This document shows, one piece after another, positions 25,050 to 38,349 of a stretch of 64,000 nt of DNA; position 1 is the stretch's first letter; each line of letters begins with the position of its first letter. The position numbers and the translations under genes were made by a program. The DNA is from Azadirachta indica. Its lineage: Eukaryota; Streptophyta; Magnoliopsida; Sapindales; Meliaceae. The notes under the pieces are model-generated. The model was not told where the DNA came from. It did not search any database and saw nothing but the letters and a program-made list of their open reading frames with translations. The stretch spans positions 2,222,913 to 2,286,912 of the forward strand of contig CM040450.1 in NCBI GenBank assembly GCA_022749755.1. Reading direction: 5' to 3'.

Positions 25050-25810
25050 AGTCTGCAGGAGTTTTAATTTCTGTTTCCATGTATTCTGCTGGTAGTAGTT
25101 GCAGGATAATATCGATGATGAGAATGTGTACCAACTTCTTGTTATTATTAGATATGTTTGGGTTGTTTGTTGAACATTATTTTGCAGGAACCTTCGGTTC
25201 GATGTCTAGGCCTACCCCTTGGTATATTTGCGTTTGCGTTTTTGTTTTCTTTTATTGCGTGATTTCTCTGGAAGAAATTAAGAGGGGTGAAAATATTAGC
25301 TCAATCCTTAAAACAATTTTGTAAATGCAGAGACAAAATACATGATGTCGGAATGTCTGGCTACATACAGGAACAAACAATGATAGTCGGTGTTGCAGAC
25401 TAAAGATTTCGTTTTTTATTATTAATGCTCGATTGATACAATAGCATAGTAACTTAACTTGGGATTGGATATGATCAACAACCTGCCTTGTCACTAAAAA
25501 TTTTCACGATGGAAGAAGATTCTGAAAGTAAGCAGCAGCTTTTCCGTAAGATTATTTCTATAAGCTCAATCAATGTAAAATGGCTGGTCTGAATCTCTTG
25601 CTTAAAATCCAAATGCCTGCTTCTATAAAATGAATACAAAATAACCCCACCCCCCACCCTTCCCTTTCACCTTAGGTAAATAACTTTACAAATTTAATTT
25701 TTGAGTTGTATGCTCTACCTTATGCAGGTGCGTGCTAACTTAATCTGCCAAAAACAAATCCACTTCCACACCACACTAGCACCTCGATGATTACATCACA
25801 AATGAGCATG
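25050..25810. other. Convergent 3' spacer
   Basis: This stretch separates the 3' ends of the RETICULATA-related gene (+) and the ZIP gene (-) and should contain both 3' UTRs. I see no gene. The open frames at 25079-25324 and 25252-25494 lie in opposite directions over the same DNA and resemble no protein family. Confidence 0.5.
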
Positions 25811-25817
25811 CATCTTT

Positions 25818-28800
25818 TTATCTGACAGCCTCTGGAGCAGAATTGCAATAAGGGGTACGCAAACAAACCAATTTGGTGCATGTTAAACACAGAGCAGCAA
25901 ATGCAACTCCTACCACAATTCCACAACTACTCTTCCGCATATCCAAACTAGTTGCTCTTTTCACTATTCTTGCAAAGCTTGGAAGTAATCCCCCACATGC
26001 CAAAACCATGACATGGTCCAGACCACTATAGTCAATTCCTGCAAGTATAGCTCCAATTGCAGATGTTGGTCCCATGAATCCAATCAAAGCTGCTGCAGCA
26101 AGTGATGCAGGCCAACTGTCAGTGGCTCCATATATGCAGCTTGCCACAGCTGCACCCCGAGGGAGACCATGTAAGGAAACAGGAAGGACCATGTGCTGAC
26201 CGAGTCCATAAGCTTTTGGTGCAGCCACTCCTAGCGCAAGCCCCTCAGCCAAAGCATGGAGAGCCACCGCTCCACATGATAAAAATGACTGAAGAGTAAG
26301 AATGCTCACTGGAAAACTGTTTAAAGAAGGTAAGGGAACTGTTGAGGTTTTTTTTCGACCTGCAAGCTTCAAGACACTAGAGCTCAATACATGGACAAAT
26401 GTAGCCCCCACAGCAAGCAGAAAGACCAGGGAAATAAATCCCATCTTCGAAGACACAAGTAGCTGTAGTGGTCGCCAGCAGCCAAGGACAAAGGCAATGC
26501 CTGAGGCTGCACCCATGAGAAAGGCGTGCCGAAGATGGAAAGTTGGAGCAAAAGCAACAAGAATGATGCCACCGAGCAATGGCCCAAGACCAAAAAGCAA
26601 TGAAACAAAATAGCCAGAAGCATCTTGTGAACTGCAAAATAAAAAAATCAGAGATTTAGTCAAGCTGCAAAAGGAATATACAATCATAATTAGGCCACAG
26701 GAAGAGCAAAATCAAAGTTCTTCAAATAGTTAGGGTTTTGTTTCAGAACAAGATATCATAATTCAACTACTTATTCACAACAAAGGATTTGTTCTCTCAA
26801 AGGCATATCTTTATTAAATTAAATACATCAGTCCTCTTCCTCAGCTACAGATATTAAATGTTAAAACAAATAAATAATTTCATGACCTAGAGCTAATGAC
26901 AAACAGAGAAAGATTGAATGCAACATTAACGATGTTACAAAGTTCGCATCACAAAATTTACGAGCTACGTTGGACCAAAATAATGTCTGTCATAGCACTA
27001 CAACTTAGTGCAGTAAAGACGAACACTTGGTGAGGGTTGATGAAATTCGCGAAAGCAATTTGCGAATGATAAAAGGTATAAATGTCCCAAATTCAAACTT
27101 AGGAGCTGAAATCTAGCTTCTTCTCTAAAAAACTTAACAACATCTATATATCAAATAAAGGAAGATACTAGAGGACTTCAATCATGCAATTATACACTAT
27201 GGGCTGCAAGATTGAGAAGTGTGAAAAGATATGTTAATGCGTTGGAATAGTGGATGCTTGTCTATAAAAACAGAGAAGTGAGATGACAGTGAAAAATCCA
27301 TCGAATTACAATGCATAACTGATGATTAAAGAGCAGAGACAAGGTGATTTTGTATTTGTCAACTGGATGTGCAAAAATCCACTAACCCATAGAATGAAAA
27401 ATATAATAAAAATTATGGATAACCACTACAGTTGGGAGTGCTATAGAATAAAATGAAAAATAGAGCAACCACTATAGTAAGCCTAAATCATTGCTTCATA
27501 TACTTTTTGAGTCTATAATCCAAAACAATTACCACTAAGAGAATGACATTACAAAATAAATAAAGCAAATCCTAGTTGTAAAATTGTGAATGCAAAATTG
27601 CCGTATCTTGTCATGAACTTCCCTCAATGCATAAAGTTCCAAACAACTCACTTGTAATCATGGGTGACATTCTGGAAAAAAGTGCTAAGAGCTTCCATAA
27701 ATGCTACAGAAAGCACACCTGCTGATGCCACTTGAGATGGGAAGGCTTCCTATAATCAAAATGCCAGGAAAACAAACATCATGTCTCTAATTTGGGAAAC
27801 GAAGTTAATAAATTGAAGAAACTCATTCATACATCCAGTAAGACAAGTTACCTTGAATGCATCAGGAAGTACCTCAGCAACAACCATCCAGATCATGCAT
27901 CCAGCAGCAAATCCGGTACAGAAAGGCAAGAACTTGTTGAACGCATCAGCACAAATAAATGAAGGAACCGCTACAATAGGCTGCATAAAATAGTCCAGAA
28001 CTTTACCCTCTACTAAATAAAGGTATATTGTCTTCTTTGATTCCTTTTCTGTTACAGGGTGCAATATGCTCAAAACACAACAGATAACAAAGCATAATGC
28101 ATTACCTGAGGCAAGGATGTAATTATACTCCATAACATTGCATTTTGCGGAGATACACCCCTAGAAGCAAGCACCATACTCACGGCTAAACCCTCAGGTA
28201 TATTGTGCACAGCTATAGCCAAAGTCACCAGAAGGCCTTGAGAAAAGCCTTTTGAGCCAGCAAAGGAAACTCCAACACCAGAGCCCTCTCCAAATGAATG
28301 AAGAGTCATTATTCCAATGACAAGAACAACTTTAGCTGCATCTGCACCTTTTATGTCCAACATACTTACTTCCCCATATTGTTCAAGAAACTGAAACCCA
28401 TACAAGATGAATGAACTTAGAGATGTTAGTACATATAACAAGGGGTACACACCAAAAAAAAAAAGGTGCAAACACATTCGAGTTGGAAACATAACATTCA
28501 ATCAATATGCAAAAACAACACAAACCAAACTTAGGATCACATTAGATACATTTAAACAGATATTGCATCTGTTCCAGTTGGGAGCTTGTAACAATACAGA
28601 TTACAGAACAAAATCCAAGTTGCAGCGTCAGTTTTACTATGAAGATGACCAAACTTCATACAGAAATTAAAGAACAGAGCCATCACCTTTTTACAGAATA
28701 AAATGAAAATGCCACCAGCCAAGATCCCAATCACAACCCAATTGCTAGCACCATGGCCCTGCCCTTCCTGTATGAGATCAAAGCTTGCAGCCAACATTAC

Positions 28801-29184
28801 ACCAGCAGCCATTCCATTGCATATACCAGCCCACTGAGGATCCAGCTCCACAAAGAAGAATGGGACTGCACCTAAACCAGTGGCAGCCGCCATTGCCAAT
28901 GTAAATAAAGCCACTGTAGACACTGATACTCTGTTGTGACTTACCTTCATCTCACCCAGCACACCATTGGTGTGATCAAAACCTAAGGCATTCTCAATGC
29001 CAGTTCCATCTATAACATCTCTTCCAACATTTTTGCGAGGGGCAGCTATTATCCTCTCTGAAATTTCATTTTCATTTTCTGCTGCGAAGCATCCAAATAA
29101 CACTATGGAAAACAGCAAAGCTAATAGAACTTGTTTGAATCTGAACAGCATTGTTCTTTGTGTACACATCACCACAGAATTCAT
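25818..29184 (-). CDS. ZIP-family metal (zinc) transporter
   Basis: Five coding exons: 29184-28687, 28390-28106, 27980-27852, 27749-27652 and 26631-25818, total 1824 nt and 607 residues in frame. The start is the first in-frame ATG (29184); codons upstream in the frame begin with GTG. A hydrophobic N-terminus (LLALLFSIVLFGCFA) looks like a signal peptide, followed by a polar lumenal segment and about twelve hydrophobic segments. The ZIP signatures are LHSFGEGSGVGVSF (His near residue 197) and AVHNIPEGLAVSM (HNIPEG near 228). A third His/Glu pair, LHALAEGLALG, appears near 462, which suggests an internally repeated or extended ZIP fold. This is the At3g08650 type of putative zinc transporter; its length (about 600) is much greater than the usual 350-residue plant ZIPs. 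Substrate and membrane are not shown by the sequence. A leader intron is likely (donor at 29804, acceptor near 29211). Confidence 0.92.
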
Positions 29185-29885
29185 CACTTCTTTAAGCACC
29201 ACTTATCATGCTAATTTCACAGATAAATTCCTAGAAGAATGTCTTCATAAGCCAATTTTGGCGCAGAAGTCAAGTGTCTGGAAGACTTTATTGAAAATAA
29301 GGCTTGGTCAACATCTGCCACAATCCAAAAAAAGTAAGTTCTGCAAGCAAAGAGCTTGTACATGATCTTTGAGAGCTATAACATTTCGAAGATAATAATA
29401 AAAGTGTACATGATCTAAAGGAAACAAAATATGTTTCCAGAAACTATTAAAATCCATTGAAAATCACAAAAATATTCCCTCGCATCGACAACAGGACATC
29501 ATAGCCAGAAGCCCCAATCGAAGATCAATTAAATTAACGAAATCCAAACTCCATTGACAATCAACGAGGAACAGAAATGAGCAAACTTTTTGGCATTTAA
29601 CCGGGGTCATACAAATAATTAAAAAGGCCCACATCTCATTTCTCATCAATCAATGAATAAACCAAAAGGGCCCAAAAATCCAAACATCAAACCCTTAAGG
29701 AGTTCACTAAAGAATGAGAATATATCATAGCACATCTAATGAAATTGAAATTGGATTTAATACCCAAATTTACATAAAAATTTTCGATAAAGAATCAAAC
29801 TTACCAAACAGAAAACGCTCCTGATTGATAGTTGACACAAACCCTGAAAATTAGAAAGGAAGAGACAAGAGTAGGTTTATTATGG

Positions 29886-29917
29886 AAAGAAAAGAAAGAA
29901 AGAAAGAAAGAAAGAAA
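29886..29917. repeat. (AAAG)n microsatellite
   Basis: Roughly eight GAAA/AAAG units just upstream of the ZIP gene leader. Confidence 0.9.
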
Positions 29918-30240
29918 CAGTAAAAGGATGGTAGAATAATTGTCACTGACAAATTAAAAAATAAATAAATAAATAATCAGTAAATTTTAGATTTAATTTA
30001 ATAAATAAAATAAAAGATTATTTGCGATGGCACGCAGTTTTCAATTAAGCTGCCCAAACCCATAAACGCTACACCGGTTTTTACGGGGTTACAGCCTTAC
30101 AGGGAAAACTTACAAATGGAAACTAGGTTGATGACGTTAGCAAAGTGGTTTTCAGACAGCTAAGACAATAGAGTGTTTGGTAAGTCAAGACTGAAGACTT
30201 CGTGGTTTCATACGTGGGGAAAAAAAGGATGTCGTTGAGA

Positions 30241-31980
30241 TTATTTTTAGGGAAATTGATGTACACCCTTAATATTTATAAAAATAGACACTTACCCCCT
30301 CATATTTTAGGAACAACAAATGCCTCTCAAGTTTGGACAAATGTACAGATATTCATTACCTCTGTTTCGGCTAATTAATTAGTTAGTTAAATATCATTTA
30401 TATTCCTAAACTTTTAAATAATTATAAATTAAAAAATAATTATTTTAATTATAATAACTTAATCCCCATTCTAATATTTTTTTACAATTTATATTTTATA
30501 ATTATAACAATTTAATCCCTAATTTAGTATTTTTAACAAGATACTAAGAACTAAATAATTTTTTTATTTATTATTTTAATAAAAATTTTAAAAAATTGTA
30601 ATTAAAAAATCTAAAAATGAAGTACACTAGATTCGTATAGTAAAATATTTTTAATCTTTTACTTTTATTTTCTTAATAATAATTTGATATTTAATTATCA
30701 AAAAAATTTTTTACAATATTTTTTTACTATTTTATTTTTATATACACTATATTTATTTAAAAATTATGTTAAGTTCATTATATTTATTATAAAAAATATA
30801 AATAAAACACATAGAAGAAGAAAATTTGATATTGTTTGTTAATAAAAATAGTAATTAAATATATTTTATATATATTGTTAAATAATATACTTTAATTTTA
30901 ATAAAAATATAAAAAAATAGAGCACACGCATACACATATAAAATATGTAGTTTTTTTTATTTATATTTTTATAATTTTTTAAAGAAAACATAATAAAAAG
31001 TTAAATAATTTTTAAATGAATAAATTATATATACAAATAAAATGTCACAATAATATTTTATTTAAAATTTTTTTTATAATTGAATATTAAATTATTACTG
31101 AAAAAGTAAAAGAAAAAATTAAAATTATTTAAGTGTATGGGTTTGATCTAACTCATTATTAGAATTTTTTAAATAATAGTATTTTTTAATTTTTTTATTG
31201 AAATAATAAATTAAAAAATTATTTAATTCTTAATATATTTGTAAAATATTAAAATAAAGACTAAATTGATATAATAAAAATAATTTGATCTAAATTATTA
31301 ATATATAAAAGTTTAGTAAATACAAATGATATTTATTTAATTGGTCAACTAATAATATTTAATTACTAATTTTATTAATAAATGATATAAAATTTTCCTC
31401 TTTTACATATTTTATTTATATTTTCATAATAAATATAATGAATTTAACATAATCTTTTAAATAAATATAGTGTATATAAAAATAAGATGGTCAAAAAAAT
31501 ATTTCAAAATTTTTTTTACAATTAAATATCAAATTATTATTAAAAAAGTAAACATAAAATGTTAAAAATATTTTAACATATGGATTCAGTCTACTTCATT
31601 ATTAGACTTTTTTAATTATATTTTTTAAAAATTTTTATTAAAATAATAAATTAAAAAATTATTTAATTCTTAATATTTTGTTAAAAATGTTAAAATAGGG
31701 ATTAAATTGTCATAATTATAAAATATAAATGTTAAAAAAATGTTAGAATGAGGATTAAGTTATTATAATTAAAATAATTATTTTTTATTTTATGATTATT
31801 TAAAAGTTTAGGAATACAAATAATATTTAATTAATCAGCCAACTAATCGAGACAAAGTCAAGGAATACTTATATATTTGTTCAAACTTGACGGGGACATT
31901 CATTTTTTCTGAAATACAACGGGACAAGTGTGTATTCTCCCAAACATCAAGGGAGTATATGCCAATTTTCCTTATTTTTA
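30241..31980. mobile_element. Foldback transposable element with ~600-bp inverted arms and 9-bp target duplication
   Basis: The element itself is 30250-31971. Its left arm (about 30250-30865) matches the reverse complement of its right arm (about 31353-31971) over nearly the full arm length. Landmarks are the outer GGAAATTGATGTACACCC versus GGAAAATTGGCATATACTCCC, and the shared inner block CCTAAACTTTTAAATAAT. Directly outside the arms lies a perfect 9-bp direct repeat, TTATTTTTA (30241-30249 and 31972-31980). Such a long, terminal inverted repeat with a 9-bp duplication is typical of Mutator-like foldback elements. There is no transposase frame, so it is non-autonomous. The centre (about 30866-31352) contains a diverged second copy of part of the right arm, in the same orientation. 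The arms are diverged enough that the insertion is not brand new. Confidence 0.85.
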
Positions 31981-32383
31981 TCTTTTTTTTAAAATAAGAT
32001 TGGTAAAATTAAAATCAATAAAAGTCCGAATATCTATATTTAAAAAGAAAAAAGAAATCCGTTCTTTTAATTTTTACTTGGTAACCCATACTTTAACTAT
32101 CTTGTTATTTTTTTTATATAAAAATTAAATGAGATTGCTTGGATTTCAGGCAAAATTTTCCCTATAATTGTCATAGATTTTATTTATTTATTTTTTTATT
32201 TTCTGAATGATTGTCTTACAAAAATAATGAAAAGGCAAAACTCCAATGAACGTACAGAAATTGTATCACAGCTTCATTCACAGGATAATATATTACAGAG
32301 ATAACAATTCTGTATTACGTTCCTCGTATTGCTATTTTCTTTTTCAAAAAAAAAAAAACAACAGAAAAAAAGTTCTGGGGTCA

Positions 32384-35300
32384 TCAACGGGGTGTGATGG
32401 TGGGAATGACACCACTGATAAGATCACTGCCTGAAACATTAGAGGACATATAAGGATCCCTTGTAGCAAACGACGTTGAAGTTGATGCTGACTGGCCGGA
32501 AAACATGGAAGTAGATTCAGAATACACGGCATCACTTTCTGGCAATATTTTGAGAATGTTTTCTAGCTCCCTCACAACATCTAACATTGATGGCCGATGT
32601 TCTGGCTTGTCATTGCAACAACTTAAAGCCAAAGCAACAAATTTTTCGACACACTCAGATGGGTATGAGCCCATTCTATTGTCGATGATGGAGAACATCA
32701 TGCCCGATTCACGAGCTACATTCACCTGCATGTGAAAGTTTTCTTAGCCGAATTAAGGTGTTTGGTTGCTGAGAAAATAAGAGAGCAATTTTTTCAAAAA
32801 AAGCATACCTCTCGGACAATATTTTTTCCATGTGATATTGGTTGCATACCCGTCAAGAGTTCCAGAAGCACAACTCCTAGACTATAAACATCACTTTTGT
32901 CTGTCAACTTATGGGTCCAAAAGTATTCTGGATCAAGGTACCCCTGTAAATATGATCATGAAATGTGGAAGTTATTGTGGGAAAGAAATCTTCAGATAAT
33001 CTGTGATGCAACCTGAAAATGTAATTAGTACAGATTCAACTTACTGGTGTGCCCTTGACAATTGTGGAAACATGAGTTGGCATGGTTCCTTCGTCATCCA
33101 GGACTGGAGCGAGCCGCGAGAGTCCAAAATCAGCAACTTTAGCGTAAAGTTTGGAGTCTAGAAGTATGTTGCTGGCTTTGATATCCCTGTGGAATACTGG
33201 CGGGTGTGCTTCAGTATGGAGGTAAAGAATTCCCTTAGCTGAATCCAATGCAATTTGTACCCTCCTACAGAAGTTCAGGTTTTCCCTAGCTTTAACTGCA
33301 TATCATATTATCTGTCAATTCATGAGCCAAGAAAATTAAGTACAAGTGCAAAATAAATCAATCAAGTGAACATGTTCATACCGGAAAGCCAATCCCTCAA
33401 GGTGCCGTTAGGCACGAACTCATATACCAGCATCTGCAGAAGTACCAAAAAACATAAGCAGCTAGTTTATATCTATGATTGAACCAATTTTTTATAGACC
33501 TAGTTCTTTCTTGGAAAACAATATTCACAAACATCCTGTAAGACAAAACTGCTAAGATGCTATTAGTGACATTCAAAATCTGAGAGCTGCATGAACATAC
33601 TTGCTCCCCTTCTTCATCACAGTATCCCAACAGTGAAACCAGGTTCCGGTGATGTAACCTGGACAGTAATTTTATCTCAGTCAAGAATTCCTTTTGGCCC
33701 TGTAAAGATCCTTCTTCTGCACGTTTTATGGCAACAATTGTATTGTCGGATAAAATGCCTCTATAAACCTTCCCATAACCTCCTTGACCAACTTGAGTTG
33801 AGCTGCTGAAATTGTCAGTTGCCAGTGCCAATTCTTTGAACTTGAAGGCTTTCACACCATCAATTTTCATAGAAATCTTTGTGGCTGCAAAAAGGCATTA
33901 GGAACTTCACATTCCATTATGTATAGATAGGTTTCGTTGCATTGAAGAATTTGCTTAAATCAATCCTCAACAATTATAATAAAGAACTCACACAATCGTT
34001 TTCTTGACAATGAATGTAAATGTCGAGCATGTCTTCGTGTCATCAGAAGTGTTATGATTGCAGTTGTGGCCACAGCACAAACAATAGCTCCTAGTACAAT
34101 GGCTACCAAAATGCCCACGCTGATTCCTGTCCTTTGAGTCTCGAAATTCACTGTAGCAGATTTGAAATTATATAAGAAAGATTACTTAACATAATGTGTA
34201 CATAAGCCTAAGTTTCAAGAACTAATGCTTAGATGTGTACTATTTGAATAAGGTCCCAGGAGCGTGAAGTTGAGAAGCTCATAAGGTCCAAATAAGTCAT
34301 TACGCGGGAAATTCCAGGATGTAAATATGCCTCTAATTCGCTGAACCTCACTTGCATTAAACTTGCTTGACTGGTTCAATGTAGGAAAAAGCTTCAAATA
34401 CATCCTTAAACGAGGTCCTTTCTCCCAAGCAATGGAATGAATTGACAGTTGATAGAGTTCCAAGTTGAGAGAATCAGTCAGGTACTCCTCAAATGGGAGA
34501 AAATATGGAGGTAAATAAGAGAAACTAGGACTTTTCAGCCGATATCCAATTCTCAGAGGTGCTGCACAAAAGCACGGTTCAGGGGATGCCGGGACATATT
34601 CATAGGAATTGTCCACTGGACATGCTTGAATAGGACAGCTCTTTGTTGAATTTTTTGAGTCTGTAGGTGTCCCGTCATCTCCAGCTTCAGATTCACAGAA
34701 TCGGCCTATGTTTGCTATGTTTGCACTGGTGCAGATAGGATTGCCCCCAAGCCTAAAAACAAACTGCCCATGATAAGAAATGAGTGATAAAATTAAGGAC
34801 AATACATATTATTCAGAAGAGTTTTTTCTATTATTAATGTACTAATAAGTTCATGGTGACCAGAATATTGAACAAAGAAAACCAGCATACCTTAAGGTGA
34901 CATTTGCTGGAAGAGATAGATCTCCGACAATGCTTGAGAATGAATTATTCCTCAGATCACTGCATTTTCATTGCACACAAAAGGAGAAATGATTAACAAA
35001 ATTTATATTCTGCAGTTGTGAATCTGCAAGCAAATAGTGCAGCCCGATCATTAATAATCAGACAAGTTTTCTTCTTCTTACAGCATAAGTCTAGCACTCG
35101 TATTGAATGACATTTTCTGCCATAAGGTAGCAGGGACAGAACCGGTTAAAGAATTGTTCTCAAGTGACCTGAAATAGATAATAATGTTAAAACTGTATCT
35201 AGAACAGCATTACAAAATACTCAGTAAATGTTATTTCAAACTTGTTATTCCATAAAGGAAACACAAGAAGGATAAAAGAATAATAGCTTCTCACAGTGTC

Positions 35301-37732
35301 TGAAGAGAAGGAAGATTGGAGAAGCTTCCCGGGATGGATCCATTAAGTTGATTATCTGACAGGTCGCTGCAACCAACAGGAAGATGGTAAAATTACTGTC
35401 ACATAAAACATAATGTTTACTCAAATGTGCAACAATTAGAACATGGAAATAAATACAAAGAAAAAGTTTAACGTCATTACGTACATAGTTGTAATGTTAT
35501 CAGAAAGCTTATTTGATGGTATGGATCCGATCAGATGATTCCGGCTAAGATCCCTGTCATATGAACCCAAGTACGATAAAATACAACTTAAATATTTAGC
35601 TATAACAGAATGGAAATGAATGCATCAGTGTTGAACAATACTCATACTTACAAATAATAAAGGTTTGGAATCTTGCTAAGGTCAGGAATAGCTCCCTGCA
35701 AGTTGCAATTCCTAAGACTTCTGCCGAATTTCAGAGAAAAATAAAGCAGTATGAGTTTTCCTTCCAAGAATATGTAGGCAACAGATTGCTTATACCTTTT
35801 CCATTTGACATGGCAGCATTTCTACCAGCTAATTTCCAGGTGAAATCATATAACTAGATTTATGGAAACACTTTTGTGTCAAATCACCTATATTCTGAGG
35901 ACTAAAAGGAAGTGTAACCTTTCGCTAGAAGCATGTAAGGCAGTATCCAAGATAAAAAAGTGCCAAATATTACTCACAATTTTGCTAGTTTTGAAAAGTT
36001 TCCATAAGTGACAGGAATTTCAGACCCGTTAAAGTTATTGTTATCGAGTTGACTGCAGAGAGAAATAAAATAAAAGTTAAAATGTAAGTTAAAAGAAATT
36101 TCAATCATGAAGCACAATTAATTGAGCAGATGCATGGCAATTCTGATTTAAGTTAAAATAAAGCTATAAAGAGTGCGGAGAGACCATACAGAATGCGCAA
36201 TTTTGGCAACACTGACAACTCTGGTGGAAGATTTCCAGACAAGTTATTGTTGTCCACAAGCCTGCAAGCATTTGTTTCAATATTACATACCATCTAACAA
36301 TCATCCAAACAAAGAAGTTATGGCAAATAATATAAAACAAAAGCAAAAATCTGTATGAACTCACAAGTGAAGCAGATTGGACAGTTTGGAAAGCTCAGAT
36401 GGAATTTGACCACTAATCGAATTGTTGTTGAAGTGGCTGCAATAATCAGGTATATAAGCAGATAAAATTAGTTTAAGAAAACTCCCTATAAATTGAAGTA
36501 GCATAAGGATTGATAATCCACTCACAGGTGTCTCACACGGCTCAAGTTAGCAAACGATTTTGGTATTGTGCCAGAGATATTGTTCTGGTCTATTTGGAAT
36601 CTATTCAAGTTAGAGAGGTAGCCAAGCTCATCAGCTAAAGAACCTGATAATTTGTTTCCATTCAAGAGCCTGTGCATACAAAATAGATCACATTTGTGAG
36701 ATTAATGCAAAAAAAGAGGAAAAGGAAGAAGAAGAATAAACAAAGAATCCAATCAATGAAAACTTACAACAGTATCAAGGATGAAATATTTCCTATCTCC
36801 TTTGGTATGGTTCCTGTCAGATCATTCCACATGAAATCTCTTCCAAAGGAAAACGAAAGAAAAGATGTCAGCATTGCCAAATAGATTATGGGAAATTTCA
36901 AGACTATGTTTTTTTTTCTTTTTCTCAAGAAATCAATTTATGGAAATTTTATCTTACAATAGTTGAAGCTGAGATAACTGGCCAAGCTCAGGTGCTAAAT
37001 TTCCAGAGAGATTCAAATTCAGCAGCTGGCTGCACCAAAGTTGGAGAGATGAATGCTAAGAATCATTGCTGGGATATATATTCAGAAGGACAGATTTGCA
37101 CAATGCAATTTACAACAATGGGCATACATTAACATGGGAAATAAAGAAACCAAAGAACTTACAGCTCTCGAACATGCAAGTAACCATCAGTTCCAATGGT
37201 ATCAAAGCATAGAACTCCTGTCCAATTTGACATACAAGGATCCCCCTTGTTCCAATTTCTGAGATGCTTCACAGAATCAACTAAATTCCTCTTGACTGCT
37301 CGCAATGCACTTACTGCAAATGCTACCATTTAAATAAGTATATAAAAAAGAATGAGATTTGCAGATAAATATCTAGGTGTTACAGTCAAGTTATGCATCC
37401 AATTTACTGATCCCATAACAAGCATGGCAATATGAAAGCTATTATTTTTCATGGCAAATCATGTCTTATATCAAGGAAAGTTGTTTAGAATTCTAACTTT
37501 TATGCATTTTCATATTATAGTAAAAGAAAAGCGGCTATTTTTGTGGCACAGATTAGCTGGGCAAAGCAATTACAGAAGTTTATGAAGCGTTGAAGATAAT
37601 GAGGAAAACTCAAAACTCAAAACTTGCAGAAAGATCACCTTCTTTAGGATCTGTGACCTGCGCGACTGCTAGATGCACAAAGCAACAACATATCGCAGCG
37701 TAAACAAATACACAAACCCTCAATCCCAACAT
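32384..37732 (-). CDS. LRR receptor-like Ser/Thr kinase (LRR-VIII-1 type), intact
   Basis: Twenty coding exons close in frame to 2853 nt, 950 residues. From the 5' end: 37732-37639, 37313-37163, 37029-36958, 36839-36768, 36669-36526, 36436-36365, 36261-36190, 36052-35978, 35720-35652, 35553-35485, 35366-35295, 35168-35082, 34959-34891, 34752-34241, 34150-33992, 33884-33601, 33433-33382, 33295-33045, 32943-32809, 32725-32384. Residues 1-24 are a signal peptide ending AVA. The LRRNT has WNKGDPC and NWTGVLC, and about eleven LRRs span 82-372. A Cys-rich juxtamembrane ectodomain (373-543, with NPICTSAN and CFCAAPL) and a transmembrane helix near 553-575 follow. The kinase has [11 protein letters not shown], Lys in [25 protein letters not shown] and GYLDPEYF, all expected of an active kinase. 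It is the At5g01950 type by length and layout. Ligand unknown. The LRR exons are mostly single-repeat 69/72-nt units. An acceptor (TTTTTGTAG) just before the ATG points to a leader intron. Confidence 0.93.
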
Positions 37733-38349
37733 CACAATATCCTACAAAAACATGTAAGCAAATTGGAATAATTGCAAATTATCAAAGATTATAATCTGGA
37801 CATGATTTTCAACATGAAAATGAGCATGAAAATCCAAAAACAACATTCACCTAAAATTCTCTCCCCTTTGGTCATAAAAAGCAGGCTGAAAAGTTAAAAA
37901 GGGAAAATGAACTCAACAACTCTCAGTCTTTTGAATTATTTCGCTACTTCAGTTGACTTTCGTTTATGGCTAATTATTGGGAAATAAACGGCAGAAGATG
38001 CAATTTCTTGCTAAAAATGAATCAAAAAGACCTAAAATAAAATCTTCTTCATCTCAAACACAATCAAATCCTTTTTCTTTAAACCCCACATGAAGAAATA
38101 TCATCCTTACTTGGGAAAGATAAGACAAGACTGAAATATCGATATCCAAAAGAAAATGCGTTTCCTTGAAGCACAATACTCAAATCCAAGTCAATGGGCT
38201 GCTGTAGTTTTGGAAAGCTGAAGCAAACCCAAAAAATGCTGTGCTTTCTGATAAACTGTAGCTGTCTTGTATGCAATAGAAGACTTTTGTTGAATGAGAA
38301 AATGATTTCTGAGATGGCATTGCCGTCACGGTAGGTTCATCCATTTTAG

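Noticed and set aside
26102..26613. Plus-strand open frames over the last ZIP exon
   Set aside because: Antisense shadows of a strongly supported transporter exon.
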